From: Porites lobata | Taxonomy: Eukaryota > Cnidaria > Anthozoa > Scleractinia > Poritidae | Length of the DNA: 64,000 bases | Direction of reading: 5' to 3' | Assembly: GCA_942486035.1 (NCBI GenBank) | Contig: CALNXK010000024.1 | Coordinates: 190,001-254,000, forward strand | Shown: positions 1-13,137 of the stretch, piece by piece | How positions within the stretch are numbered: position 1 is the stretch's first letter | Layout: each line of letters opens with the position of its first letter | The notes under the pieces: model-generated | What the model was told of the DNA's origin: nothing | The model's input: the letters and a program-made list of their open reading frames with translations, nothing else | The model's database searches: none | Translations under genes and position numbers: made by a program

Positions 1-303
1 CTTCGGGTCTCTTGATATCAGAAGTCCAGGCGTTTTTACAGAAACCTTCCTCGATCATTATCATCTTGATATTTGTAAATCGAACGCTAAGACGCATAAA
101 ATCATCTCGATTAATCGGTTTGGTAGTACATGCTGTTAAGTTTCTTCAAGGAACATCCCAGCCATAGCGCTCTGTGCTGCGACATTTCTGTCGAACTTAG
201 TCCTTTCGCGGTCAAATCAATGTTTTGGTTGCGTTCTGGACCAATCACATTGCAGGAAATTACATATCCAGATCTGGTTGTGGCCCGGACTGTTTAAAGT
301 CAT
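1..303. mobile_element. Right end of TIR element W (left duplicate, cut by window edge)
   Basis: This matches 31930-32098 joined to 38414-38547, the right end of element W in the other duplicate. The terminal inverted repeat around 262-303 contains GTGGCCCGGACTGTT and is the reverse complement of the left end of W at 29649. There is no insertion at 164-169 (ATAGCG), so this copy is the empty site for element alpha. The rest of the element lies left of the window. No coding sequence is seen. Confidence 0.7.
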
Positions 304-1881
304 GTAGTTCTATAAATCATACTTTTTGTGAGCTTTAAAACTGATTAAGATTTATTAAGTTTGAAGCAGCCACTCGACGATGGCGGCAACGATCGGACGT
401 CTGAAAATAATTTGTGTAATGAAAAAATAACAGCTCCGCACGTGCATCACACTTTGGGGCACATTTCTTAGGGCCTGTTTACATGGAGGTGGGGGACCCC
501 AGTAAGGTGAGGTAAACCGCGTAGGTGGGGTAACCCGCCTGTCCATATAATCTCTCATTTTAAAGGAGCTATGTCACGAAATTCAGCCAAATTAGGAAAT
601 TACAAAATGCCCGTTAAATTGAGAGAAACATAAAAATAGCCTCTTAAAACTTTAAAGCAAGGTTAAAATAACATAACAGAAACAACAGATGCCAAGTATG
701 GACAAAACTGAAGAAGGTTGAAACGGATTGAAATTAGGGATTTTGAAAACTGTTCAGCCTAACAGTTTTTCAAAGTTGATCCCTGCTGCTTGCAACTTCA
801 AAAATAATGCTCAGGAGACATATTTGTTTGTCTCGGATCCCTGATTTTGTCATCTAGATCAAGTACAGTAGTGGTTTTAATAGCCAAAACTGGACATGTC
901 TGTATATCGTATCGCTAACATTGCAACAGGTTTCCTATTGTTAGTGAATAGATTAGCCTACGCACAGTCGCAACTGATAAGTACCAAAGAACGAAGGTCA
1001 GCTCTAACACCACAAGCACGACCACCTGTAAAAAACTAACATCTGAGAATGCCAAGCGAATAACATTCCGAATATGGTAACTGAAAAAAATTCACGAGCT
1101 AAGCGTGAATTAAATAAAGTACAAGTAAAAACAAAAGATCAAAAACTAAACTTAAAAGATAAGATAGATCTGTCTAAAAATAACTTTCAAAATACTCCAC
1201 AACAAATGTATACTTTCAGTTGAAGATATTTTTTTTTGGTTATGAGCACTGTCACTCATTTAAAGTAGGCTGGATTAAGAAATGTCCTTTTTTGCAACCT
1301 CAATTTACCCATCGTGGTTTAAGCAATCAGCCGTGGAGTCGTTTGTTTTAGGTACCAGCTGGCGTAACAAGCCTGCCTAGCAATGGAGGGGTGGGGTGGT
1401 TTTGGTAAGGAATGGAAACCCATGTAGCCCGTCTGCAGCTCTTGACACTTAAAAAATGTCTCTGCTAGAAGTTTCAGTACTTAAGCTGTTGAATAAAGAA
1501 CTAGCTAGGGGAAGACAATCGTCTCACGATGACCATAACAATTTTTTTCCACTTCTTAATTTTCTCACTACTGAGTCTGAGTCGTGAATGGAGAGACAAT
1601 TTTTAACGATGACCAAACCAAATTGTTTGCCAAGTTTTCCCCCCGAGTGACTAGTGCTATTTTCATTGCCAAGGGCAGAAGCGTCTTTGCATTTTAACCA
1701 TGGTGTCTTTAAAAGAAAACATAGTTTACATCCACAGCCCTCACTTAGATCGGAGCTCTTATACAATCTCTTTAACGCACTCACCGGAATTTTTAGTTAC
1801 CAAGGAAAGTCATATGTTACATACAAAGCACAAGAAGTCATGTCAGTCTATGTCCTTCTATATAAATAAAAGAAAACTAAC

Positions 1882-1963
1882 CTTCCATTTGAGCAGAAGC
1901 CGCATTAGGTATCACAGAAAACAACGGAATGAGGGAAAACGAGCAAAAGTAAAAAGAGAACAT
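1882..1963 (-). CDS. Signal-peptide exon of a USOMP5-like gene (exon 1 only)
   Basis: The exon starts with ATG at 1963 and reads MFSFYFCSFSLIPLFSVIP and on to a cleavage-like ASA-QME, then a GTTAGT splice donor at 1881-1876. It ends in phase 1, the same phase as exon 1 of gene A (9889-9964) and of copy C (40128-40209), with which it aligns. The following PAN and later exons would lie to the left, outside the window, because element W sits in the intron here as it does in copy C. The product would be a secreted protein of the USOMP5-like family. Whether the gene is intact cannot be judged. Confidence 0.6.
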
Positions 1964-2825
1964 CGCCGATTAGTGGGGAGAGACTGTTGGAGAACTCCGT
2001 GAAATTGAGGAACCTGACAAACACTGTAAAATATTGAGTCTTTTTCTAAAGCGATAGGTGTTCTCAAAAACCTTTAAATTATATGCAATATTAAATTTTA
2101 ATTATCTATGAATTTCTTTTCAATTGTGTGTGTCGCTTCTGGTAGCCAGACTAATAAGAATATCAATCAAACCTGAGTTGAAATGTCTGATCAGCGCGTC
2201 TGTTGTATTGCATAGTTAGTAAACAATCTTTGGAAACTGAGAGATGCTTACCATTTACACAAACCACCCAGGTGGAAATCTGGTGCATAGATATAAAACT
2301 ATTGAAAATTTTCACCGAGACCATAACGTACCTTGTTTACACCTCCAAATTTGGTACAACCCTTTTCTTCGATTTCTCTTGGGACGACTCTATTAAGAGG
2401 TGAAAAAATTGGAAACAATGGTGATGAAAAATGGGGGGCTCAAACGAGGTGTATAATTGTGGTCTCGGTGAAAATGGTAAATAAAATTTCACGTAGTTTG
2501 AGAACGATCCGCTACAAATTATATCCAAATCGGCTGAACAGACTGAAAAGAGTACAAAAATTACTTCGTCTTAAATCTTCTCTGAAGGTTGGAATGACAC
2601 AAACAAGCGGAATGTCCAGCCCCTCCAGTTTTCCCAAGTAAATGATAAATTACACAGGTGTTGAAACTTCTTTTTCATCCAGACTCGGTATCATCATTCG
2701 TTTTGTCTAGGTATGGAGTTTTTTTGTAACTGCATTAAGCACCAGATTACTGTAGAAACAAGCGGACTATCAGCCCGAAATACATGAGTTATACAGGGGG
2801 GTCATGGGCTATTGACTCAGGGGCC

Positions 2826-2847
<22 letters not shown>

Positions 2848-2866
<19 letters not shown>

Positions 2867-3055
2867 GGTGGTCAAAAATATCGAGACAAAACAACTTTAA
2901 CTAGCAAAACGCTATTCAGCCGCCATTGTTTTGGTTTTCAAAGCCGGCGCTTTTCGCTACTAGTGGGCTATAACATTTTAGCCTAGTAGCTATAGTAGCT
3001 CAACCAATCAGAACGCAGCATTGATAATAGACCACTAAAGTTGGATTTTACTAAA
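2848..3055. repeat. MITE with TTTAGTAAAATCCAAC inverted ends (copy 1)
   Basis: The ends are inverted copies of about 25 bp beginning TTTAGTAAAATCCAAC. Another copy is at 41098-41305 within the segmental duplicate, and a diverged copy is at 58227-58490. It is about 208 bp and noncoding. No clear target duplication was found, so the superfamily is not assigned. Confidence 0.7.
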
Positions 3056-4660
3056 GAAAGATATTTGCACCGCTCTTGCAGTATTAAAAAACCAGTTACG
3101 TTGGGCCTTAGATAATTTGCACCTCGTGACATTGACTTCTATATTTATATACTATATATTTCTATAATTGGCACTTCCACCCGGCCCTGGATATATCATG
3201 TGCTTCTGAAAACAAAATTATAACCAGGTAACATTTCTGGGATCACATGTAGGTTTTTTCTGGTGTATAATTCTCTTGAAATAAAACATTATTTTACGAA
3301 AGATTTTAATGGTTTTCATTCGGCCGACACTCGACAATTAATGAATAATTCATAACGAAAAGCATTCATTGAAGTGTAAGCCATTCTGTCCAGTCAAAAA
3401 TATAATTACGAATGCAATGCTAGGATAGATTAAACAAGATTGCCGTTACCGGTCTACCATCCTCGTTCTCCTCCACCTTGAAAAGACCTCAAGACGATGT
3501 GCAACACCGCTGACAGAGTACGTTGCGTAAAACCACTGAAAATTTATTGGAAACCCCGCCAAAAAATCCCGCCAAAAATATCCTAACTCGAAAATCCAAC
3601 TCGAAAATCCACCTGGAAACCCAACTCGAAATCCTGACTCGGTAAATAGGCAACCTCGTCCGCGCATTGCATTTTGCTCGTTCTGTGTTAAGTTCAGGGT
3701 AAGGATTTACTAACAATGACAACACAATAACCCGAAGCGAGGATTCTGATATCGATGTAAAGATTCGAAAGAGCGCCTGATATACATCGCTATGGATACG
3801 GCCCTAGACGTAAAATTGATGGACACAAAAATTCCACTATTTTTAAATTCTCTTGATATTTTGGTCGAAATTATCTTTTAAAATTTTGTTGAGCTTGCAA
3901 CTTTTATTACAATATAAAGTCAATAAACGCCTCCTTTGAGTCTCCTGTCTATACACCCCACGTGGGTCTCAAAATTCAATAAAGGTCCCGGACGTCCGAG
4001 CGTCTAATGGATCAGCAAGAACCTTGAAAGCGCAAAATATTTTAGATCTAAAAAGAACACAGTCGATTAGATTTAGCAAAGAAAACTCATTATTAAACTG
4101 AGATTGTATTTCAGATTTTCTGATTTCACTCATGAATGAAAAAATAAAGTAGCAATAGAACCCAAAAAACAACACGACATTTTAGGTGGCAGAAAAGTAC
4201 GTGGATGGAAACCATTCACACAACCGCATCCTATCCTTTCCAAGGGATATACTTCCAAATCAAAATCACTCTAGGAATTTATTAAATAAAATATTATCTC
4301 GTGAATCAAATTCGGTTTCCAAGTATCATTTGAGTGCGTGGTTCAAACTCCGATTCAGTCTCCTCTGGAACCGATTGATCATAATTTGAGAAATATCATT
4401 CCAATCTGAAAACTTTCCCAACCCACTAGTTTGTGACTAATTTAAGCCTATGCGTACACTTCAGTTCCCTGAATTTATATTTTTCCATGTTAACACTGAC
4501 CGTTTCTAATTACCGATACAGGACGGTCCTTATTTTATTTTCATTACTACAGTAGTACTCTTCAAGGACGCTTATTTATTTAAAGAACTAATGTAAAACA
4601 GGTCATGTAGAAAAGTTAATACTAGCATCACCAACTTCGCCCTTTTCAAATACTTATCTA

Positions 4661-5460
4661 AGTGTGAAAACAGGTTTTGCCTTTACAAAAGGGTAACCGA
4701 CGAACGGGGGAAAAGCTCTTAGACTCTCGGAAAGGCCTTTTCCTGGGGACACTCGCTGACTGCGGGAAGGCACGGAATCTTTACGCCTGTTGAATACCCT
4801 TGAGACAATGACCACAACAGAACTTGGCTCTAATGTGGAAGTTTTAATCCAAGACTATACCGCGGGTACAGTCAAAACATAACCAACCAAAATCTAACCA
4901 AGGCTACTAGATGCAACGAGGATATAACCGAAGAAGCTCCTACAAAGCACTCGTATTTAAGCCTAAGCTAGCGGAGCGATACAGATTATATCACAACTTA
5001 ACGAGTCAAATTACAGAGCGCAACAATCATTTCTAAAAGACTATTGGTGGAAACCTCAGCTTGTTTTGAAACATTAATTACTTCCAAAAGCTACGCAGGT
5101 GGATAAGGGCTTTTTTGCAGGTCAAATTACACTGAGTTTGAAGACTAAAAGCAATTATGACTTGACAAATAAGTTTACGCTCGATAAATCGACACGTTGT
5201 TTACGTCTAAAAGAAGTTAAAACTAAAGAATATAGGATTTATACATTGGCTTTTCATATTTTTATCAGCGAAAGCAAAATAACTACACAACAATAAATTC
5301 TCTCGTCACATAAGTAAAACAACAACGATGACAAAAAAAAAAGTAAAACCTGAACACTCACATTACAATCTCAAAATGACATAGTTTTGTTAGGGCGTAC
5401 CAACTTTGAGGAGCAACTGAGAGAAATACAGCCAACGATTTTTATCTTGGTTTCCCAGTG
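4661..5460. other. Intergenic DNA downstream of gene A, nothing recognised
   Basis: Sequence 4675-5400 is not present in the corresponding place next to gene D or copy C, so it looks like a local insertion or a region lost from the other copies. No coding, RNA or clear terminal-repeat structure was recognised. Confidence 0.4.
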
Positions 5461-5465
5461 TATCC

Positions 5466-5471
5466 TTTATT
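5466..5471 (-). promoter_or_regulatory. Possible polyadenylation signal of gene A
   Basis: On the minus strand this reads AATAAA about 150 nt after the gene A stop codon. It is a short motif in A+T-rich DNA, so the assignment is tentative. Confidence 0.35.
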
Positions 5472-5621
5472 TTCCGTGTTATATGCTTCAGTCTAATGTA
5501 TAATGGTTACTTATTTTCTTTTGTTTATCCTCAATAAAAAAAACACGACAGGATCTAGAGTTAAGTTAAGCTAGCTTTTGTTTGGCGCCAAGGGGGCAAA
5601 TTAGCCCACATCAGTTTCATT

Positions 5622-8600
5622 TCACTGTACCAAAATATATCCCATTGCCTTAATATGCTTCTCGCCATTATCTGGAGAATGTTTAGCCTCGTTACCACAT
5701 GAGTTGCTATTATCAGGATATCCTCCAGTACCAAATCCAATTCTAGAGTTGCAAGAGTGGCAATCGTCTTGGTCGTTACCAATGATGCCGATTCTGGCTT
5801 TGGAAGATGCAGACATTTCACGAACAGCATTGAATCCTTCCTTGTTACAGTTGAGCTGCAAGGAGGCCTCAGAACCAATCAGTGACTTCCAAGTGTCACG
5901 ACCCAACGATGTGCCGCGGTATTGCCCATCAGCGATCAGAGAGTACAAGGAATTCGCTTGCCGGTTGATGACAATAAACCTGATCTGTTGGCCGAGCTTC
6001 ATACCGAGGCAGATCTTGGAGAAGGAAGTGTTCCAGTAGGAGGGCAGTTTAGTCTCTTTTGAGTCAAAACCAGTCTTCCCTCCGTTAAGGTTAAAGGTCT
6101 TTTTGTTTCTCCAAAAGGCTGCATCGTAATGAAATGTTTGCTATGGTAGAAAGGAGGAAGAAATAGGAAAAATGTCCTTTAAAAAGAAAAGTTCAAATTA
6201 AGGTTTCTTTTTCTTCTTAATACAACATCCTTTCAGGAGAAGGAAAAAAAAAGGAATTTGTAATGAAAGATCAATTACAGTGAAAAGAATATCTACAACG
6301 TCCTTGTTTCTCCAGCTTTATAAAATGAAGTTAGTCACAGCAGGCGAAATGGCGTTAATGGTCACCGATAGAATAAAAAGTAAACAAATACTGCGCTCTT
6401 TAATCATTGATGCGATTGAAAAATGCCGAATTGAATTTAATTATCTTTAATTCTCGCGTATTCGCAAGTACAGAGACCAGAGGCCTCTGTGTTTTGATAT
6501 GAAAACCTTCACCTCGTCTGACAGGAAAAGCGGATGATGACCTCTGCTACTGACCGAGATATTCCAGAAGCTTAAAGGTGTTCTTAATACTTAAATCTTT
6601 CAGATCCAAGGACTTAGCATGTATACGCACGAGAAGAAAAGTTGGAGCACCGAAGGCACTTAAAACTTGGAGGACTGGGGTTATGCTTCCCCAGAAAATT
6701 TACAATTTTACGTCATTAGTATGGAATTTCTGTCGCTGAGGTGCAGACGTTCCTCCTGATGAAGCGTCCCTAGCGACGAGGAGCAAGGAGAAACGGCTGT
6801 ATTCGCAGGCTAGGATAATTGAAAGTTACCGCTGACAGAGGCACATTTTTTTTCACTCTAGTCGCCACACTAAGGCAAAACGTACACAAATGTCTTACGT
6901 TGTTGCCGTCCATTTTCATGACCGGTGTCCATCCTCCATCTCCGCATCCAAAATTTCCAAAGTGACAAAGAACTGAAACTAGTTTGTAGTCAAGGAGGAC
7001 AGTGACCAACTGAGCCACGTTCAACCTGTACAAAATGAAATCTCATTTTAGTTTTTCCAGCTCCTAACTGTCGGAGAGAAAAAATGGAATGTACCTTAAC
7101 TGGTTGTAAAAAAAAAAAAGGTTCGCTTTTTCTTATAAAAATAAATGAATCAATGGAATTCAAAACAGTCTCAGTTAAATCTAAATTTCTCAGGTTCCCC
7201 ATCATGTTACTGGGAGTTACTACACGATTAATGTACTTTGGACTGATATAATTTCACCTCCGGCACAGGTTGATATTTATTTTTGCTTTATGATACCAAG
7301 CTGTTCTGCTCTTCAACTAACTTTAATAAAGTGTATTTGAATGAAGTGTTCTATAGGAATTAAATTCGGACATCGAAGATGGCTAAACAGCGTAGCAGAT
7401 GTTCAGAAGGAAGGGGAAAGGGGCGACCTAAAAACCGCGAAAATGGTGCGCATGATGTTTTTCTTATCTGAGGTCAAAGGACCCCTATTTTACCCGTGAG
7501 CTACCTGTAAGACTTGGATTGGTTTTTCTTGACAACTACTCAGAACATGTTACACAGATATTCAGTAGTTTTGCATGTTTATTGACGGTCACGTATTTTC
7601 TCCAACCCGTTTAATAAGGACAACGGTTAATACGGAAAACGGACACTTTTCTGTGTTCCCAAGTCAGAAAATCTCATGCCGTCAACTTCGCTTTATGGAC
7701 ACTGGTAACCACTGGCTACCTTACTGTCCACTGTCTATTTCGTCGTCACAATCATGTACTAACTGCATACAATGAACCCTGTTTTTTTGTGTGGGTTAAT
7801 ACGATTTTATTACCAAAAAAGCAAAAGAAAGTGCAAAATAGCGTGCAAGTTTGATTTTAATAAGGCACTCTTTCTTGCCATTGACCCTTGTATGGTCTGA
7901 GATCATTTTAAAATGCCTGTAACAAGCCACTCCACCCCTCAACCGCCAAAACGGATGGAATGGGATACGAAACCTTTTCTGTCAAAAATGGTATGTGAAA
8001 AGGTAAGGACATGGACCTCGGGGCAGGGCTTCCCCGTAAAAATTTGTTGAATACCCCGTTATTGAGGTTCGACGACTGATTTTTTGGCTGTTTTTGTGGC
8101 TCATAAACACAGTACTGACGCACTCCGAAGGATCCTCCGGACTTTAACTGATCTATCCTCATTAATTAAATTACTATGCATAGGTTTACCCACTTTTCTT
8201 TGAGCTGATTATAAACGTCTTGGCATGAGGACTTGGCAACTGAAAAAAAAGTAGATAACGTAATAATTCAATCAGTAGAAAAAAGGAATAAATTAAACCT
8301 ATTTTTTAGAGAAAATGCAAATGTTGAAAAACATGGCTGTCAAAACTCGGTTGCTATGGTAACATCAACGTTGACGTACAGGACACTACGTCTTTAAAAT
8401 GTTCCCATATAAATTTTAGGTAAAGCCGCTAAGTTTGGTTGTCCTAACTTAAACGGGGGCCCCGGTCTGAATATCAATTACCTTTTTCGCAAACTTCGCC
8501 ATAAAAGCCTTTTTTGCAACGGCAGTCAAACGAGTGATACTTGTAGTTCGCTACACAGGTACCTCCGTTCTGGCAAGGTGATGACATACATGGAGTCTAA

Positions 8601-9964
8601 AATAATTATAAAAGAGGTTGATGTCAAATGCCCTACAATTAACTAAAGGTAATTTTGTTTTGCGTGAAGTGTTGATTGTAGAAAGAAAGAAAGCAGAAAG
8701 TGACATTCGACTGAATAACCCCGACTTGTTATCGTGCAGTAGTCACTTTTACATCGATTAGTGTTCGTGACACGTTATCAAAAATCGCATAGACTGGGAT
8801 ATCAAAAAATATCTTACTTTAATCAACTCTATGCAAAGATTTTACCCCACCTTGATGGAAAAGTGATGAAAACTCTCGTTCCTTTTATATTCCTCAGGAC
8901 TGGTGTACTTTTCTGAGGATAACAACTCACACCGCAACTTTCCATCTGCTCCTTTATAAGCTGCCAGGTTGAAGGACAAACAGGAAGGATTGCCGAGGCA
9001 TTCAAAGGTGCAGTCAAGGCTGTCATACACTGTGAATGTTCCAACTTTAGGAACGTTTAAATAATGGTACTCTTCCTTTATAAAGACATCTTGACGAAGG
9101 CTGTGATGATACATGGTGGTGAATTCTGAAGAATCATTAATAAGAAAGAATGGTTTTGAAATTTACCTTTTTAGAATGCATGGGTCGTGCACTAAGATAT
9201 CTCTTAATTTAGGGAGTTCCTGACTTTAAGAATGACTTTTAAAATTGAACGCGTTATGTGAAGTGGAATTCAAACACCTTAGCTGAGAGTAAAGCCTACT
9301 AAGAGGTCAGGAGAAGAAAAATGGGAATTATCATCTTCATGAAATTAATTAGAGATTTTCTGGCAGTCCACTACTGTTATTTATTTGACTGTTAATGTCG
9401 TGCCATAACTGGGACCATTATGGCTCTTGCTCCTTAAGAATTAAACTCAAGGAAAATTTACAGGGTACATCAGCGTTAAACAAATTGACCGAAACAAAAT
9501 AAAGTATCGCGATAAAAACTCAACTTTATAAACGCGATAGAATTTAAAACAACGCAAAACTAGTATTCGTTTTTGTCCTAGTTGTTTAAGCTCCCTTCCC
9601 AGCAAAATTTTAGGAACTGTCATACATTTCTCTAACATGCCGGCAGCAATTTTCAGCGATTTTTAAAGTAATTAACCAAGCGAAACAGAAAAAGAGCCAT
9701 GTTAGTTAGTGACAAAATACTATCCGCGGGCGTTGTTTTACATGCATATCGTTATAACGAGGAAAGCTTGTTTGCCTCCATCTTCCCTGAACTGTCCTCT
9801 TCAGAGATTTCCCTCTAACTTATACAAAGTAAAAAGGTTATTTCCATGAAATTTCACTCGACTATCAATAAAGCGAAGAAAAACCAACCTTCCAGTTGAG
9901 CAAAGACTGCACTGGGTATCGCAGAAAACAACGGAAGGAGCTGGAAGAAGGATAAAGAGAACAT
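5622..9964 (-). CDS. Gene A: secreted PAN-EGF-fibrinogen-like protein, USOMP5-like (intact, 385 aa)
   Basis: Six exons join in phase: 9889-9964, 8851-9125, 8482-8596, 8194-8239, 6899-7025 and 5622-6140 (1158 bp including TGA). Exon 1 is a signal peptide ([18 protein letters not shown] to AVFA-Q). Exon 2 is a PAN/apple domain with paired cysteines ([13 protein letters not shown]). Exon 3 is one EGF-like module ([27 protein letters not shown]). Exon 4 is a short linker with [11 protein letters not shown]. Exon 5 carries [20 protein letters not shown], the start of the fibrinogen-like part, and exon 6 runs from QTFHYD through SRIGFGTGG to MGYILVQ. Introns use GT-AG ends. The family is known from coral skeletal organic matrix; a biomineralisation or adhesion role is inference. 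Among the copies here it is one of two that can be read complete. Confidence 0.85.
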
Positions 9965-9999
9965 CTCAGATTGGTGAAACTGTTCACGGTTGGCAAACT

Positions 10000-12330
10000 T
10001 CGTAAAATCAGTGGATGAACTTGACAAACACTGCCAAAACAGCGTTTTGCAAAGTGATAGCCGTTCTAGAAACCATCAGTTTTTTATGCAATATTAAATG
10101 TTTGTTATTGATGACTTTCTTTGTCTAATACGTCGCTTCAATGTGGCAGGGCCAATTAATGACAGGTCTTGAAACCTCAACCAATGCACTTCAAACGCCA
10201 ACGTATTGGTTGCTAGGATTAAGGCTCTGGAAAAAACAACACATTCTTATAAAAACAAGACAAAAAATCGTCGCCTGGGTATTGCCCCCTTACAGGAGAC
10301 TTTACCAAAATAGATAATCTTTTCTTTAGCTCCAAGACTCTTTGGCGTTAGAAAATATCTTTACAGTTTTCTGAACTGCAATTTTACAAGGCTGTATATC
10401 AGACTATACTTCTTCCGTAATAAGGGAATATTAATTAAATTGTCTCGAGGGTCAACTTACAGGTCTATTTTTCTTTAGTTATCTGTGAACATACAACATA
10501 AAAAGAATGAAACTAATAAGAACTTAACAAAATTTTTAGGTTGATTTGGCGTAGAGGGAAGGTTATTTTTTCAGAAAAGACTCTATGTTTATTCAACCAT
10601 AAATACCATATTCTCCGGTCTTAATAAAAGCGCCAACAGCAGCCATCACAAAATCGTTTTCTGTGCGTCCAAAAATATAATTACAACCATTGCTTATCTT
10701 TCCAAAAAGAATTTTCATCGAATCGTCTAGTATATTCCTTTTGAAAAGCGAAAAAATAATAGGTTCCCATTAGCTTTACTTAAAAGTTCTTGAAAATGTT
10801 ATTTCAATGCTCGGGAGTGCTTAATGGGTTTTTCCACCAATACAGTTAAAATTTAAATTTTGCTTTAATTATTAGTCTTTAAAAACAGTAGCTTTTTGAC
10901 GACTTGCCAAATAAGAAGAATATACTGGTCAATAAGGTTTTAGAGACTACGTGGGTTCTTTCGATCATTAGCTTATGCGCATCGCTTATGCCAAGCATTA
11001 GCGATGCGATTGAAACCCTTCAGAATTATCGGGATTTGCTTATACGTGGTTATTGTGTACAATGTAGTTATGTCCATCTGACTGTTAGCAAACTCAGTAT
11101 TAGCCATTAGTAAAAGGAATCACCTGCTGTGGAATCTGGGGGTCCGTGGCAAGAACCCAACGTTAATTGCTTCACCACCTAAAACAATGGGATGGGTGGT
11201 TCGGGTTAGTTCAAATTTCAAACTTAAGTTTGTTAGTAAACGTTCTAAAAACGATACAAAGAAAAATTATGGTGAGTTTTTTTGAGACCTGAAAATAGCG
11301 CAGTGTTCAAATCGATTTTTTTTCCAAAGATTCTCCTAGTTATATGTAGTTTCAGTTTAAAAAAATTCTTTTTTTAGGTTATGAGCACTTTCTTTCAAGT
11401 AGTTTGAATCAGGAAATGTCCTTTTTTGCAATATCAGTTCTACCCATCATGGTTTAAGTCATCTGCCGGCGAGTTGTTTGTTTTTTTAGGTACCAGCTGG
11501 CGTAACAAAAGCTTGCCTAGTAAGGGAGTGGTGGGGTGGTTACTTGTGTAGGTGAATCCGAGAAACTCCCTTTTTGTTCCTGCGTCAAGAAAAGGAATCA
11601 TTGACAATGAACAATGCTCTTAATTCAACGGTTTTATTCACAGTTGCTGAGGTACAATTTGCCTGCGAATGCGGTGAGGAGGGAAGAGAGAATGCTGTAT
11701 TCGCGGGCAAAATTACAAAGAAACAGTAATGCGTGACAGAAATTGAGTAAGCACTTCACTGATGACCACACAGTGTTCATCAACCATAGCAATAGTTAAA
11801 AAAAACTGCACCTTTGCCTCACATCAGGTAGGCGATTATTTGCTCTGGGGATTTCCACAGAGATTCTCGTAGTTTTACAATGTATCAGTAGTCTCAGTTG
11901 AAAAAAATTCCTTTTTTAGGTTATGAGGACTTTCTTTCAAGTAGGTTGGATTCAGAAATGTCCTTTTTTGCAATATCAGTCCTACCCATCATGGTTTAAG
12001 CCATCTGCTGGGTGAGTTTTTTCTTTTTTTTTTAGGTACTCCACTGTACCAGCTGGCGTAACGAGCTTGCCTAATAAGGGAGGGGTGGGGTGGTTAGTTG
12101 TTTATGTGAATCAGGGAAACTCCCTTTTAGTTCTTGTGTCAACAAAAGAATTATTGACAATAAGCAATGCTCATTTTTAATTCAACGGTTTTATTCACAC
12201 TAGTTGCTGAGATACAATTTGCCTACAAATGGTGAGGAACGAAGAGAGAAGGCTGTATTCGCAGGCAAAAAATACAATGAAACAGTAATGCGTGACAAAA
12301 ATAAACATAATCAATATTTTGCTTTTTTTT
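10000..12330. repeat. Region upstream of gene A with a dispersed repeat in two tandem copies
   Basis: 10000-10150 is similar to the region upstream of the exon at 1882-1963 and probably carries the gene A promoter, but no TATA box could be picked with confidence. About 11320-11760 and 11855-12310 are two copies of one repeat (shared GTACCAGCTGGCGTAAC, TCATGGTTTAAG and CAGTAATGCGTGACA). Part of the same repeat lies at about 1200-1420 and 39460-39665 in intron 1 of the duplicated gene. 10150-11310 shows nothing I recognise. Confidence 0.55.
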
Positions 12331-13014
12331 TCACTCTCGTCTTCGTACTAATACTCTCTAACACCAAAGAATTATACTTTGGTTAACTATATATCCCGTT
12401 TTCTTGCCGGCTTCTTGGTTAGAAAATGAGTCTCTTAAAATCCTTGAGAAACAGAATAGCTTTACCAAAGAAATCGTGGCTGAAGTGCAGCATTTTAAAA
12501 AATTTACTTTTGTGACGAAAAGACTTCAGACAGGTTAAAAGGAAAGAGCGCTTAATGCAATTTTATGGACATAGCTAAAACCGGTTTAACCCTTTCTAAA
12601 GACAGATATTCGCGCCGCTCTTGCAAAATATGAAATAATATAATTTATGAAATAGTAGTCAGATCAGAATGTTTAGAGTTTTTCAGTAACTAAAATTGAT
12701 CAAATACTCAATAAATACGGTTTCTGGATAATTCAAACCCTGGAGAATTTCAGCCGAAAAAACATTGTTTAAATTTATTCACTGTTCATTAAGTTGAAAA
12801 ATTGATCAAGGAACAATGATGGACCGTTTAAACAACAAATTCCAATGTATTACCTGTGGATTAGCATAAAAATTATAATATATAATCGAAAGAAATTATA
12901 AAATTTTTTGCTGACCCGGCGGTTATCACAAATCCAGGTATATACACTTTAACTAGTGAAATCAAAGAGGAAAAACTTAATATTATATTGTCGTTTACTG
13001 TCATTATTAGGGAC

Positions 13015-13040
13015 CAAGAGAGAATGATCATTCTCTCTTG
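13015..13040. repeat. Perfect 26-bp palindrome
   Basis: The two halves CAAGAGAGAATGA and TCATTCTCTCTTG are exact reverse complements with no spacer. The palindrome lies just inside the left boundary of the nest defined by comparison with 50870-51600. Confidence 0.8.
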
Positions 13041-13137
13041 TAGGGAGTCATAAGTTAGCACCGACGACGGCGACGGCAGCGAAAACGTCACAGTTTAAAA
13101 TGAATTGGCGTTTTTTTCAAACTTTGTCGCGTTTATT

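Larger units (their letters stand above)
1..4660. repeat. Left copy of a recent segmental duplication
   Basis: This stretch reads almost identically to 31930-32098 plus 38414-42905. Differences are mostly isolated substitutions up to about 4440, then similarity falls. It carries the end of element W, intronic sequence, a signal-peptide exon (1882-1963), its presumed promoter side, a MITE (2848-3055) and flank DNA next to gene A. Apart from those listed features, 304-1880, 1964-2847 and 3056-4660 hold only repeat-like or featureless A+T-rich DNA; short open frames here are shared by both copies but show no recognisable domain. Confidence 0.85.

Noticed and set aside
1524..2641. Several open frames of 60-100 codons shared with 39770-40891
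   Set aside because: They are conserved between the duplicates only because the DNA is duplicated recently. No domain, splice logic or codon signature was seen.
5561..5878. Alternative-frame open stretches over the last exons of genes A, B, C, D and E
   Set aside because: They overlap the conserved exon 6 in other frames, are similar only because the exons are paralogous, and lack any sign of independent selection.
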